Source of the DNA: Takakia lepidozioides | Taxonomy: Eukaryota > Streptophyta > Takakiopsida > Takakiales > Takakiaceae | Assembly: GCA_030704615.1 (NCBI GenBank) | Contig: CM060731.1 | Location: 10,664,001-10,728,000, forward strand | Reading direction: 5' to 3' | DNA length: 64,000 nt | Part shown: in pieces, positions 41,870 through 53,324 of the stretch | How the letters are laid out: each line of letters starts with the position of its first letter | Numbering within the stretch: position 1 is the first letter of the stretch | Translations under genes and position numbers: made by a program | The notes under the pieces: model-generated | Seen by the model: only the letters and a program-made list of their open reading frames with translations | The model's database searches: none | Told to the model about the DNA's origin: nothing

Positions 41870-43675
41870 TCAGACCAGCAGCTCCAAAGCCTGTGCGCCA
41901 CCAACCCAAGCTCAATTCAGTTTGACAACTTAAAACAACCATGATATGATAGTGAAGTGGCGTACGGTGATTCCTATCAAGGGCGTGATTCTTAAACTTA
42001 GCAGCAATAACAATGATCAAGTTGATCGAGAGTTGATCACACTAGACTTACCAACCATGATCCCTTTGTGCCCAAATTCATGAGATAAGATACAATCATG
42101 TCGCAACCTAAACGGAACATTGTGGTTCTGCGTATGCAAACCCAGAATTGGATGTAGTCAGAACTATAATTTGAGAGTAAATATTACACAATCTTACAGC
42201 CCGCAAGATGTGTGACACTAGTCTGCAAGAACATCGACAACCATAATTATCGTTTGACATATACTCAACTTGTGCACTGTCAGATTAGTCGTGCAAGCTG
42301 GAGGAGGCAAGGAGTCGAAGGCATAGAGTACTTAATAGTAACCTCGATATGGCCAACAAATGTCTCGACGCTCTCAACATCTGCGCACTTATCCACCTTC
42401 AGCTTACACAGTATGTCGATACTCTTAGCTGCTGTTGTAGGTGTGATTTCCAGGTCGTTAGTGATTATGTACGTTGTCTTATCCTTAATGTAACCAGTCT
42501 CATCGTTCCAAGCTCCAGGGGAAGGCCCCTCGACATGGATGCACGTGGACATAGCGGTAATCATTCGATGATCATCTGCTCCACAACGCCGACAACGTTC
42601 ACCATACGTGGTCGACATGTAGCTACAGTTCTGCTTACGATTAGAGCATCTGTAGTACTTGCTGATAGGGTCTGTGTGGCGAGTGTTGTTCAGGCCAGCG
42701 CCTCCTGTTCTCTGTAGAAGCTTTGACAGAGAGATGCCAACCATCGCTACCTTTGGGTTGAGAAGTACCTCCTTGCCAGAGTACAAATCCGAGTTATCAA
42801 GCTTCACAACGCTCTCAAATAAGGCAGACATGGCTCCCATCGACTTCAATTGTCCACCTAGATTCGCCACTTCACCTAGTTAGTGACTTAACGACCCAGG
42901 TAATGGGAAGACGCGTTGTGTAGAACGCTCATATCTTCCTGTCCATGAAAGAATTGGGACTATGACTCAATCTGAACCTGGTAAGACCCACGACGAGTGT
43001 ACTACCCTATACTCAGATCTGTCGGTTACGCACCCGCGCTTGCTAGTCTAAGGCTCCAGTTATCCAGCCCTCAAAGAAACAGCGTCGGCGGTGCTTTCAT
43101 GCCCTTTTCAGGCGATGTTTGAAGGACAGGATTGCGGTTCTCACTCATTTGGATTTAAGTTCAGAATTCATAGATTTCTTTTATATAGTCGATACCGCTT
43201 GACCAGATTCCAGCTGTTTCCTGAGATACAATGAATATGCTGTAAACGAACTTGACAGTCGCAATAACGTGCGGAATAGGAACACCTTCTTGGAGGTACG
43301 TACAAGGAGACACCATCACATGAAAATTTCAATGATCACCATTACCCTATCGTCAGATTATCGCTACAATGAACCTTGCAGATTGGATCATATGCACTTG
43401 CGTGCGTGCCGCTGTTCAAGAAAAGAATCTTCCCGGGAGGCACTCTTTCATGGGAATAAAGCGGCCTGGATCAGCATCGTGAAACCTGATAAGTACTGTC
43501 ATTTCTCACCTTCATATAACAGTCTGATGAGGGCCCCTGTCGGCAAACTTAGAAAACTGAGCAGAGCATCGACGATTTCTTTGCCAGCTTCCATGTACAA
43601 GATACTCCCGCTGATTTTGCTTCTTACCAACGTCGCTGGAGCCCCGGTTTTCTGTGGTGCATCTGCCATGGCCAT
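41870..43675 (-). CDS. DUF674 protein, copy B (truncated C-terminus)
   Basis: Minus-strand exons: 43675-43510, 42875-42343, 41890-41870; GT-AG introns, phases 1 and 0. The product is 239 aa with the DUF674 hallmarks LVRSKISGSILYMEAGKEIV, LLSFLSLPTGALIRLL, FESVVKLDNSDLYSGKEVLL, YYRCSNRKQNC..ERCRRCG (one zinc-ribbon-like Cys set) and TTYIITNDLEITPTTA. In exon 3, copies C and D have nine bases between CTG(C/T)TG and CTGACATC where B has two. This 7-bp loss creates an immediate TGA, removing the last 17 or so residues (SGSGILNQVFG remains readable in another frame). Function unknown; may still be expressed. Confidence 0.72.
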
Positions 43676-44098
43676 CGCCTGCAGAAGCCCTTTGGCAATC
43701 TCACAACCTTTACCGAATATATCACGTGTACCGGATTCTAAAATTGCATATTACTTGGATCAAGCGTCTGAACATAATCTTCTCTTTGACTTTTCATGAA
43801 GTGACTTAAAGCAGAACGAGACTCGGACTGAAATAACTTCCAAAGCAGCTAGACAGGCGACTACTGATCTGATGGCTGAAAGAAGCTCTTGAGCACCTTG
43901 GTCTCACTTTGGCTCCACAGTTCGCTTATGAAGAAGAGGAACGGTAAATCTGGGTTTATTGCGTAGCTGTTCAACACAAGATGCCAACTTTCTTTGCTCC
44001 TCGAATCTTTCAGATCAGATGGGCCATCACAACTCTTGGAAAGATCGTTGGCGGCGATGCTGATCCGGATCAGTAGAGTGCAACGGAAATAAGAAGAG
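43676..44098 (-). other. Upstream region of copy B, interrupted by a copia element
   Basis: No separate gene. The sequence is paralogous to the upstream region of copy C (about 50560-50960; shared AAAGCAGCTAGACAGGCGACT and CAACGGAAATAA). The homology resumes beyond the copia insertion at 47588. Confidence 0.6.
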
Positions 44099-44103
44099 GT
44101 CGA

Positions 44104-44472
44104 TATTGAAAACACTGACTTGGGACATACTTGAGTTAGTCAAGAGATGCTAGAAGATCTTTACTCATAACTAAGTCACAAATCTAGCAAGCCTCATGCG
44201 CTCTACATGGAATTGAGATACAACTACCCTGCAGGGTGTGACACTAAATATGCAACGAGTATGCAACCCTCAACACAGAAGAATGATTGAGTAACGGCAT
44301 ACTAGAGGGAAAAGAAGAGATCGGTGTTTAGCTATGAGTAAGTGTAGATCATAGCGATGGAGATCGTGGGAGACAGTGCTAACTAATGAGTAGGGCCGAT
44401 CTGCAGTATTTTGAAGTACATATCCTACGGTCCTACGTGCACACTAGCCACCGTAACTAGATACTTTCTACA
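44104..44472 (-). repeat. Copia 3' LTR
   Basis: On the minus strand it begins TGTAGAAAGTATC after a purine tract (ACTGAGTGGGAG) and ends GTTTTCAATA. 369 bp, preceded on the plus strand by GTCGA. Confidence 0.9.
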
Positions 44473-44559
44473 CTCCCACTCAGTGTTGTCTGCGGACAAA
44501 ACGAGTTGTAAAGTCTAGATGCTAGAAAGTGATCAACCTCCCACTGCTTCCGCTGCGGG

Positions 44560-47178
44560 CAAGATAGTCAGGCCAAGTAGCATGCAAAGTTTCTGAAATC
44601 GATCAGCAGGGAACGCTTTAGTGAATAAATCTGCGAGTTGCTATGTAGTAGCAACGTAAAGAACATTGATGGTACCAAGAAGCTGATGCTCTATGATGAA
44701 ATGGTACTGGACGTCAATATGCTTTGTCCTCCTATGGAATTCAGGATTATGCACGAGGCGAATGGAACTTTGATTGTCGCTGAAGAGTTTGGTTGGTTGC
44801 TGTTGATGAAATCCAAGGTTGGTCAAGAACTAACGTAACCAAACTACTTCCTTCGTTGCCATGCTCGCAGCCACATATTCAGCCTCCGTAGTGGAGCTAG
44901 CAACACAGGCTTGTTTGCGACTACACCAAATGATAGGACCTTGGTTCAGAAGTATGACACAACCACTTCTTGATTTGCGATCTGTAACATCCCCGCGTAA
45001 TCAGCATCCGCATAAGCCTGTATGAGATTTGTGCCAGTCTTCCCATCATAGCATAAAGCCAACTTAATAGTGCTAGACAGATATCTGAAAATCCGTTTGA
45101 TTGCAAGGTAGTGGGACCTTCGTGGTTTGGAGGAGAACTTGGCCACTTTGTTAACTGCATAAGTTATGTCCGGACGGCTACCCATTTGAGCAAATTGCAA
45201 ACTCCCAACTGCTTCTGCATAGGGGAAAGATGGGTCTGAGTCCTCAAGAATATCTGAGGTGTCATCAAGCCGAATGTTTGGGTCCGTTGGAGTGGCGATA
45301 GGAGTGCAATGGTCAAAGCCAAATCGTTTCAGAATTCTCTTGACGTAGAGGGATTGATCAATCCATAAGAGCTTGTGGGCACGATCTCTGATGATGTGCA
45401 GACCCACGTAGATATCAGCACCAGATGTAGAAACTTGAAATTCCCGTTCCATGTGTGATATCATACCATGGAGCTTGTCTGACTGTCTGACTGTATGCAA
45501 CATCCCAAGCCATCATCAACAAAAAGCGTTGTAATGAGGAGGGGTGGGTGCCTAGTGGAGTAGACACAAGGATCGGCCTCCGTGGGGTGCAAATCATATG
45601 AAATGAGGAAGTCGTGAAATTTCTGGTTCCATACCCTCGACGATTGCTTCAGCCCGTAGAGGCTCTTCCGTAGATGACAAACCTTGCCTTCTTCTCCAGG
45701 TGCAATAAAGCCTTCGGGCTGCAGCATGTATATATCTTCCTCTAGCTCCCCGTATAGAAAAGCCATTTTGATGTCAAACTGCACGAAATGCATATCCTGT
45801 TGAGCAGCAATGGAGAGCACGGCGCGTATGGACTCGTACTTGACAACTGGAGAAAATGTTTGCTCATAATCAACACCATACTATTGACTGTATCCCTTAG
45901 CCACAACCCTAGCCTTGTACTTAGCAATTTCTCCCGTAGAGGTTGTCTTGATTCTATATACCCACTTACAGGGAATAACTTTGCGACCAGGTGGTAAGTC
46001 TGTCAAAACCCACGTCTTATTTGTGATCAAGGAGTGAAACTCTTCGCTCATTGCCTTTTTCCACTCGTGTGAGAGAGAGCAGCTCATAGCTTCTGTAAAG
46101 GTGTGAGGTTCCTATGGTATGTCATCGCTCTCTACAATACCTGCAAAAGAGCTCACATAGAAGTCTTGGAGTTTCTGAGGTGGTCCTCGAAGCCTATGTG
46201 GCCTTGCAGTGTGTTGCTCAATTGGATGCTCAATAGAATGGTCAACATCAGCTTGTTGATTAGGAGGATCTTGCTCGCCTGTAGCAAAAACATGTGCAAT
46301 ATCTTGAGCAAGTAGATCATCTTGTTGTTCAGTTATAGCAGCAACCTGAGCAAGTGAACTAGGCTCGTGCGCTACATTACCGGTGTGCAGGTCGATAAAT
46401 GTAGGCTGGGGTACAACGTCAAAGAATGGGGCGCCCGACAATTCAGCTTTGTTCGTTGACTCCTGGGGTGATGAAAGTTCATCAAAAAGGATGTCACGGC
46501 TAATCACGATTCGCCGTCTCTTAACGTCCCAGAGACGGTAGGCCTTTGAGTGCAAGCAGTATCCAACAAAAACAGTCTTCAGGCTCTTAGAATCAAGCTT
46601 CTTTCTCTGTTCTTTGGGGATATGCATATATGCAGTACTTCCAAAAACGCGCAGGTGATCAACTGTTGGTTTTTGACCGGTCCATAATTCATATGGAGTA
46701 ACGCCGTTGTGCACTCTCGATCGTGAGCGATTGAGCACATAAGCTGCGGTCTGGGCTGCCTCCCCCCAATACTGCAAGCTTAGTCTTTTGGCATGAAGCA
46801 TGCTTCGCATGGACTCAACCAGAGTTCTATTTTCCCCTCAGCTCTTCCATTTTGCTCCGGGGAGTATGGGGCTGTTGTCTCATGGCAAATTCCAACATCG
46901 TTCAAATATTTGGAGAATGCATTGCTCAAATATTCCCCACCTCGATCACTGCGGAGCTTGGTAATTTGATTTCCTGTCTCTCTCATAACTGTTGTTTCAA
47001 GTCGCTTGAAGACATCAAACACTTCGGATTTGTTGCGGATGCAATAAACAAATCGGTACCCAGAAAAATCGTCCTTAAAAAGGACAAAATACTGGGCCCC
47101 TCCAAATGAGTTGACACTCATGGGCCCGCACACATCAGTGTCCAGGAACGTGAATGAGTGTAGTAACAAAAGAAACAA
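44560..47178 (-). pseudogene. Copia integrase, RT and RNase H, with stops and shifts
   Basis: Minus-strand pieces in order: integrase core (47178-46800; DTDVCGPM, KLRSDRGGEY, PEQNGRAEGK), integrase C-terminal region (46810-46112; LNRSRSRVHNGVTPYELW, FGSTAYMHIP), RT (46087-44946; WKKAMSEEFHSL, ARVVAKGYSQ then TAG at about 45880, FDIKMAFLYGEL, YGLKQSSRVWNQKF, FVDDGLG) and RNase H (about 44930-44560; SSTTEAEYVAAS, LFSDNQSSIRL, RTKHIDVQYHFI). Several frameshifts make it inactive. Confidence 0.9.
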
Positions 47179-47201
47179 GTCTGCCTATGGAAGTAAGGTC
47201 C

Positions 47202-47215
47202 GTGGGCCCATAACC
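47202..47215 (-). other. Copia primer binding site matching internal initiator tRNA-Met
   Basis: The minus-strand GGTTATGGGCCCAC directly follows the 5' LTR. It is complementary to the anticodon-arm region of plant initiator tRNA-Met (GTGGGCCCATAACC), not to its 3' end. This implies priming by a half-tRNA, as known for Drosophila copia. Confidence 0.75.
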
Positions 47216-47587
47216 TATTGAAAACACTGATTTGGGACAGACTTGAGTTAGTCAAGAGATGCTAGAAGATCTTTACTCATAACTAAGTCACAAATCTAGC
47301 AAGCCTCATGCGCTCTGCATGGAATTGAGATACAACTACCCTGCAGGGTGTGACACTAAATATACAACGAGTATGCAACCCTCAACACCAAATGATTGTA
47401 ACGACATACTAGAGGGAAAAGAAGAGATGGGTGTTTAGCTATGAGTAAGTGTAGATCGTAGCGATGAGTAACTAGAGATCGTGGGAGAGAGTGCTAACTA
47501 ATGAGTAGGGCCGATCTGCAGTATTTTGAAGTACATATCCTACGGTCCTACGTGCACACTAGCCACCGTAACTAGATACTTTCTACA
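47216..47587 (-). repeat. Copia 5' LTR
   Basis: 372 bp, reading TGTAGAAAGTATC...GTTTTCAATA on the minus strand, bordered by GTCGA at 47588-47592 and by the primer site at 47215. Confidence 0.9.
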
Positions 47588-48990
47588 GTCGATGGGCACG
47601 AACGCGTAACAGATTATCAAGATATAATGTACCGGATCTGGTGAGCCAGTACTTGAGGATTCTGTTTTCTACATTTGGATCTCGATTGATTGACCACAAT
47701 AACGTCGCAGTTCAAACTCGAAGTGACACACACATAACACAGTAGCAGATGAATGTGTGACAAGCTTCGGTTGCAAAGCAAATAAATTACACCCCAAGTT
47801 CTGGAGTATCTTGTACATGGAAGCTGTAGACTTAAAGTCTAGATACTTAGATACTGTGCTAAATTCCCGATAATACCGGCACTGTTAGTATATACGGCTA
47901 ACTATCCATTGGACTAACTCGGCCTTCTGCAACAAGTGAACTCAAGATTACAGACAAACTTTTCTAGTTTATTGTAGAATAGAATATCACCAGCGTTTTA
48001 TTTTTCTTTTAAGAACTTGAGCCACATTGGCTCCTAGCTGGCCTGCGAGGAAGATCAATTGGGGACTCTATGTGGCATGTGATCTCAAACCGGTGGCTAC
48101 TGTCAAGAATGTTTGATGAGTTTTATGCGAACTCAATTCATGTAGTGTTCGGTTTGTGGGAGCGACAAGGGAAGTAATTTTTTCTAAGTAACAACGACAC
48201 TTGATTTTGCAAAGCCTAGCACAACTCTGTCACATGGGTACAATCCATTGACAAATATGACTAATCTTGTCCAAGATCAGCAACTCTACTCAAAGCCTCA
48301 TATACCACTGCAAGAGGCGGTGCAAGTCTACTTAAATGGAGGTGCATGACACGGATACTAGGCGGGTAAGCGAAATCTAATTGAGAGTTCCCTCCATAGC
48401 TTGACCCCTTGGCGAAAGCAGGAAGACTTTGAACCCAAGGCTTTGCTCCTTGCGCTGGCAGGGTGGTAGGTTTTTAGAATTCGAAAGGCAAGATCATGTG
48501 GATCTAACGAACCCAAATGGCATGTGGCGACGTCCTCATTGGCGACATGATGGCATTAGGGAGGACAGTAATGCGAAATAGTGCCATATTTTAACCCATA
48601 ATTCTTTTGTAAATTTCGTGAGGCCAATTTCTGGATCGAAAAGTGGCTAAATTTTGCGTAAAAAAAAACTCTGAATATCACTGACATATAAAAAAAATTA
48701 GTCAGGGTTTAAGTTAGTAGTGGCAATGGAGAAGAACACCTTGTGATCTCACGCACAAAATTCCCTTACCACACACCCACTTTTAGGGTAGCAGGCAAGG
48801 TGCCACTGTCACTTCTGGGACAGTGATCACACAGGGTTTTACCCAAGTGCCAGGAGCTACACTAACAGAGGCTACCTTCCCTGGCATCACACCAGTGACC
48901 ACGCCCCCAAGAAGTTCCTCCGCTAATGGAACCCCTCGAAAAATCTGCTGGTAGAGTAGCAGGAAAATCAGAGTCTTGGAGTCATTTTTT
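47588..48990. other. Cluster spacer, paralogous to other DUF674 flanks; no gene
   Basis: 47600-47830 matches 51180-51370 (CAAGATATAATGTA(C/T)CGGA, CCAGTACTTGAGG) and, in part, 38480-38620 (CAAATAAATTACA, CCCCAAGTTCTGG). 47850-48780 shows no gene, RNA or clear repeat. A frame at 48783-49019 (minus) overlaps exon 3 of copy C out of frame. Confidence 0.5.
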
Positions 48991-50430
48991 CTAGACTCTC
49001 TTTCCTCCTTTCTTTCCAAAAATCTCGTTCAGTATGCCAGATCCCGATGTCAGAAAACAACGCAGCAGCTGCAAGACCTGTGAGCCACCGACCCAAGCTC
49101 AATTCAGCTCACAAAGAACCACCATTAGACAGTGAAGCGGCATTCCTATCGAAGGCGTGACAATGTTAGCATTATCTATCACTTGATTAAGTCTCGATTA
49201 AGTCCAAAATAATGCTGCCGGGGCCCGGAGCTTGTATAAATTCCTGTGATCATGCATTTACCAAAAGATCATGTTGATCACTGTAGTCTGGACTTCACCA
49301 ACCCCAATTCCCTTGGTGCCCAATTGATATAAGATACAATCCGACATGCCGCAAGATAAACAGGTCATTGTGGTTATTCAAGTCCCATTCAAGCGCATGG
49401 ATACAGTGACAGTTATGTTCACTTAAACTTATTAAGAATATTGCACCAATCTTTGAAACATAACAGTGCACATACTAGCTGTCTTCAGGAACATCGACAA
49501 CCGTTACCGTATAATTAGATATACTCAACTTCGGAAAGATCAGTGATTCGAGCTGGATCAGGAGGCAAGAAGTCAAGAGTACATAAAGTATTATTAACCT
49601 CGATATGGCCCACGAACGTCTGGACGCTCTCAAAATCTGCGCATTTATCCACCTTCAGCTTACACAGCAGGTTGATTGTTTCAGCTGCTGTTGTAGGTGT
49701 GATTTTCAGGTCGTCAGTGATTACGTATGTTGCCTTATCCTTGATAAAGCCACCATGATCCATCCCTCTAGTATAAACACTGTCGAATTTCTTGAAGCCA
49801 ATGCCTCCTGTTCTTTGTAGAAGTTTTGACAGAGGGGCACCAGTTAACGTTACTACTGCGTCGAGAAGTATCTCCTTGCAGGAAACATTCTGAAGATCCG
49901 AATAATCAAGCTTCATAACGCTCTCAAATAGATCAGACGCGGCTCCCATCGACTTCAAGTGTCCACCTAGATTTGAATCGCAACTTCAACTAGTTAGTTA
50001 CGAGGGAACACGGGTTGTTCAATGGAGACTCATATCCTTAGACTTGTTCGTGAGAGAAATGGGACCTGTCTAAGATGGTACTACCGCTTTCGTCAAATCA
50101 TCGCTACAAGGAGCCTCCTAGATCAGGTAATTCGATGTCACTAGTTGCAATATGCACATGAAGCGCCAGTGATATGGCTGTTCATGAAAGAAATCTTCCT
50201 GACCTACTCTTTCAGAGGGTTAATGCGCCCTTTATGCGGCCGGTGTTGTAGCACCGTGACACCTGATATTTCGAGTTCTTACCTTTATGTAACAGCCTGA
50301 TGAAGGCGCCTGTTGGCAAAGTAAAAAAACTGAGGAGAGGATCGACGATTTCTTTGCCAGCTTCCATGCACAAGACACGACCGTTGATTTTGCTTCTGAT
50401 CAGCATCGCTGGGGCCCCGGTTTCCTGCAT
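48991..50430 (-). CDS. DUF674 protein, copy C (no Cys module)
   Basis: Minus-strand exons: 50430-50283, 49966-49599, 49077-48991. GT-AG introns, phases 1 and 0, 200 aa. It starts MQETGAPAMLIRSKINGR and has MEAGKEIVDPLLSFFTLPTG, GGHLKSMGAASDLFESVMKL, the conserved core TYVITDDLKITPTTAAETIN with LLCKLKVDKCADFESV, and C-terminal VLQLLRCFLTSGSGILNEIF. The zinc-ribbon-like segment of copies B and D is absent: SKLLQRTGGIGF leads almost directly to the FIKDKATY core. ATG at 50430 is chosen because upstream in-frame codons lack ATG. DUF674 function is unknown; this copy looks intact. Confidence 0.82.
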
Positions 50431-51779
50431 TGCGCCTGCCACATCAATGCACGCAGACCCCTTTTGGCAATCTCAAACCGTTCAGCAAATTCTACACGTA
50501 CCCCAACTGTCGATCTCTACTTAATAACAATCACGCGGTTGAGGATAACCTTCTCTTGAATTTTTATACACTGACTCACAGATTACGAGACTATAACTAA
50601 CAAAGCAGCTAGACAGGCGACTCTTATATATTAGCTGTCCATTGGCTACAACAGTAATGGCCAATCAAACATGGCGGCGATGCTGGTCCGGATCGAGATC
50701 GTGAGTTTGGGGTCGGCTTTTACGAGTTAGGCAGGGTGGAGCTGATGGATTCCAACGTGATTGTAGGTTGCAGCCTTTAGGTTTTATAATTGACGAGTTC
50801 TTGCAGTCCTTTTGTAGCCCGTAAAGCTCCTCAAGAGTTGCGTACTTATACAGCTTACGAGATCGCAGGTACGCAGCAATACAGAAGGTGCTGATGAATC
50901 TCCCTGGTAGTTTACTTCAGCTTGCTGTAGAAAATTGCAGATCAGTAGAAGGCAACGGAAATAAAGACCCGTCATTGGGCCCGCAGTATGATATAGTACA
51001 GCTGCCTGGGACTACATGACAGATCCGGGAATCCTTCCATGTTAGGCGTAAAAGGTTGTACTACGACCTAGGATATGGCGCTGTTGGATAACTTGCGTGC
51101 ATGCAGAGAACAGTGCACCAACAGCTTTGATTTGTGTCCTTTTGTAACGAGGTATGGAAAACTCACATATTAGCAAGATATAATGTATCGGACAATAATT
51201 TTGGGGATATGATAACTCAGCCAGTACTTGAGGCTCTATTTACTACACTAATCGGATCTACACTGATTCACAACAACAACATCGCGGTGCAAGTACTGGA
51301 AGGAAAGAAGGGACTCATGCACATCCATAGGAAGAGCCAAGTTCTGGCATTGCAATATAGCTTACCTAAGCCTTACAAATCTGCTTCGTTCTCCCTTCAG
51401 CTAATTCTAACCCGCGACCAGGTCTTCGGCATGCAAACCTTGGAGCCATAGGCATGATTCACACGGAGATACGTCTTATTTCTTGGAGAGCGGTTCTGGG
51501 TTGCCATCCTGGCATAAGCAGGGGTCAAGCGCCATTGACCATTCGGCAGCTTACGCGATAAAGTGACGTCCAGGAAATTAGGTTTCTCAGTTGAGAACCT
51601 CCGCGGATTCCTGCAGATCCAGCATTTAAGGCTTAAGATATAATTTCAAAGATTTGATTGCTGGTGGAGATGGAAACATCATGCAAGGTGCACACTTGTC
51701 TTTCTTCTCCAGGTCCTCGTGGAACTGGTTGGATCGATCACACTGCATTGGTCTCTGTGGCTCTCTTACTTGATTCGTG
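50431..51779. other. Spacer between divergent DUF674 copies C and E
   Basis: Presumed shared upstream region of copy C (minus) and decayed copy E (plus). 51300-51680 is paralogous to 38570-38900 (GGCATGATTCACAC, CAGATCCAGCATTTAA). No independent gene recognised; the 51134-51451 frame has no known domain. Confidence 0.5.
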
Positions 51780-52530
51780 AGCGATCTATGTCCTCCTGCA
51801 TGACGTGAGAGCATCCTGCAGCTCTCGCCGAAGCAGTTGCTGCCTATCTCTATATGATGACTCATGAGACGAAAACTGTGAAAAAATACTCTGGGCAAGC
51901 AGGTCCTGTACTTGGGAGCGCGATTTAAGCATTGTGTGAATTTCCTCGTCAGTTCTTTGACCCTGCCTACCGGGGCGATATTTAAGGTTCGTAAGGTATG
52001 GTTCCCGTGACAAGATCTACACCTTTGGCTAGATTCCGATTGAGTCATCAGTTACACATGTGACGTGTCTGTGGACTAATGTTTTTCGAGGTGGAGAGAC
52101 TCAAAGAATCAGCACGATGTGCCAATTTAGTCCATACTTCTTGATCCGAAGCCTGCCATTGGTTTTTCTCCAATTTAGCTGCGGATAGATTTTTGCATCC
52201 AAGCCAGCTACACACGAGATATATTATGGATGAAACTACGACTGTACAGGATGCAGATCAGTAGCCGCTAAGAACGATCCATGTTAATAACGCGGATAAC
52301 AAAGATATATAGCAGAAACGAGTAAGCTCGCTGCACCTACTTCAATGTCGAAGAGAGGGGTACGTGATGAAGAGCATGATCTACATCATCATGAAAGTTC
52401 TAGAAATCACGAGGAAATCACCCCATCTAGTACAATAACCTCTATTGTACTGCTCAACAAGCTGAAGGTGGAGACAATGGCTGAGCTTAGTTGTGAGACC
52501 CTTGGGTGGGTCGAGGTTATTGGAGAATGC
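51780..52530 (+). pseudogene. DUF674 copy E, heavily decayed
   Basis: A paralogue of copy A. 51850-52010 matches exon 1 (GAGACGAAAACTGTG, GGCAAGCAGGTCCTGTACTTGG, LTLPTGAI), and 52130-52520 matches exon 2 (GTCCATACTTCT, then ITPSSTITSIVLLNKLKVETMAEL). Many stops and shifts are present. No third exon follows; a copia LTR lies at 52570. Confidence 0.7.
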
Positions 52531-52569
52531 CATGTCAGCCCTGTGAAACTCAAGGTAGGTGGAACTAGC

Positions 52570-52899
52570 TGTGGAGACATGGAATTATTAGCTAGCCTAA
52601 GGGCTGTAGTGCTGGCCAGCTATCTCTCTCTCACTCAGTTGTGTGTGTAAGGTTGCTCCTTCGTAGTTATGGTAGCACTACCTGTCCGTGTGTGTCTGAG
52701 AGATATGCTTTGTACCTAGCCTGGTTTGGTGCAGAGTTGTAACTCAGCATATCTATGGTATAATATATGTATTCTGGTTGCTTGCAAAGCGGTGGTGAAG
52801 TGTGTATAAAGCAGTCTAGCTACTTGTGTGAGCAGAGTGATAAAGATCAGTCTAGTTTATCTTGTAACACAGTGGATATCATCCATAGGTTATGGGCCC
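52570..52899 (+). repeat. Copia-type LTR with half-tRNA primer site
   Basis: A segment beginning TGTGGAGACATGG and ending ..ATCATCCATA is directly followed by GGTTATGGGCCC (52888-52899), the same internal initiator-tRNA primer site seen in the 44-47 kb copia. A TATA-like GTATAATATATG lies at 52759-52770. The interior of the element is not recognisable, so this is a truncated insertion. The left boundary is inferred from the TG dinucleotide only. Confidence 0.6.
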
Positions 52900-53070
52900 G
52901 TTCATGTATTCAAGTATCCCCTTCAAGTATAGGGGAAGTCACTGGCCCGAAGTACTTCCGCCTTTTGAGGTGTGCGAACGAGGCTGTGATATGACATGAA
53001 ATGGTGCTTTATAACGTCTGCGGAAAGCCCATATAGAAAGTACAGGGTAGAAAGTACAGGGAAAGGGAAA

Positions 53071-53139
53071 GCGACGTGACGTGACGCTGAAACGTGACGT
53101 GAGTCGTGACGTCACTCATAATACGTGACGTGACGTTGC
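53071..53139. promoter_or_regulatory. Cluster of TGACG / TGACGTCA motifs
   Basis: Within 69 bp the plus strand has six TGACG words, several as overlapping CGTGACGTGACG, plus one palindromic GTGACGTCAC. TGACG pairs (as-1/ocs-like) and TGACGTCA are binding sites for plant TGA-type bZIP factors. The nearest downstream frame (53106-53351, plus) has no recognised domain, so a promoter role is unproven; it could also be a simple-sequence expansion. Confidence 0.45.
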
Positions 53140-53324
53140 CTTGTGAGTTTAAGCACACAAGGGACGAAAACTACCTTTGTCTGGGGCTGACGCCGGTAGT
53201 ATTACTTACCTTGAAACGTGCAATTGAACCGAGTTTTCCAGATATCCTCTACAAACATCCATCTGATGTGCTTGAATTGCCCAATAACGAGACCACAAAA
53301 AGGGCCTGGGCTTTTGGCTCAGCA

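Larger units (their letters stand above)
44104..47587 (-). mobile_element. Ty1/copia element lacking gag and protease
   Basis: LTRs at 47216-47587 (5') and 44104-44472 (3') flank integrase, RT and RNase H on the minus strand. Host bases GTCGA are duplicated at 44099-44103 and 47588-47592. Only about 40 bases separate the primer site from the integrase core, so about 2 kb coding for gag, protease and the integrase N-terminus is missing. The LTRs differ at about eight bases plus a few indels. The order IN-RT-RH defines copia. Confidence 0.93.

Noticed and set aside
48783-49019. 78-codon minus-strand frame downstream of DUF674 copy C
   Set aside because: It overlaps exon 3 of copy C in another frame; the spliced gene ends at the TAG at 48991.
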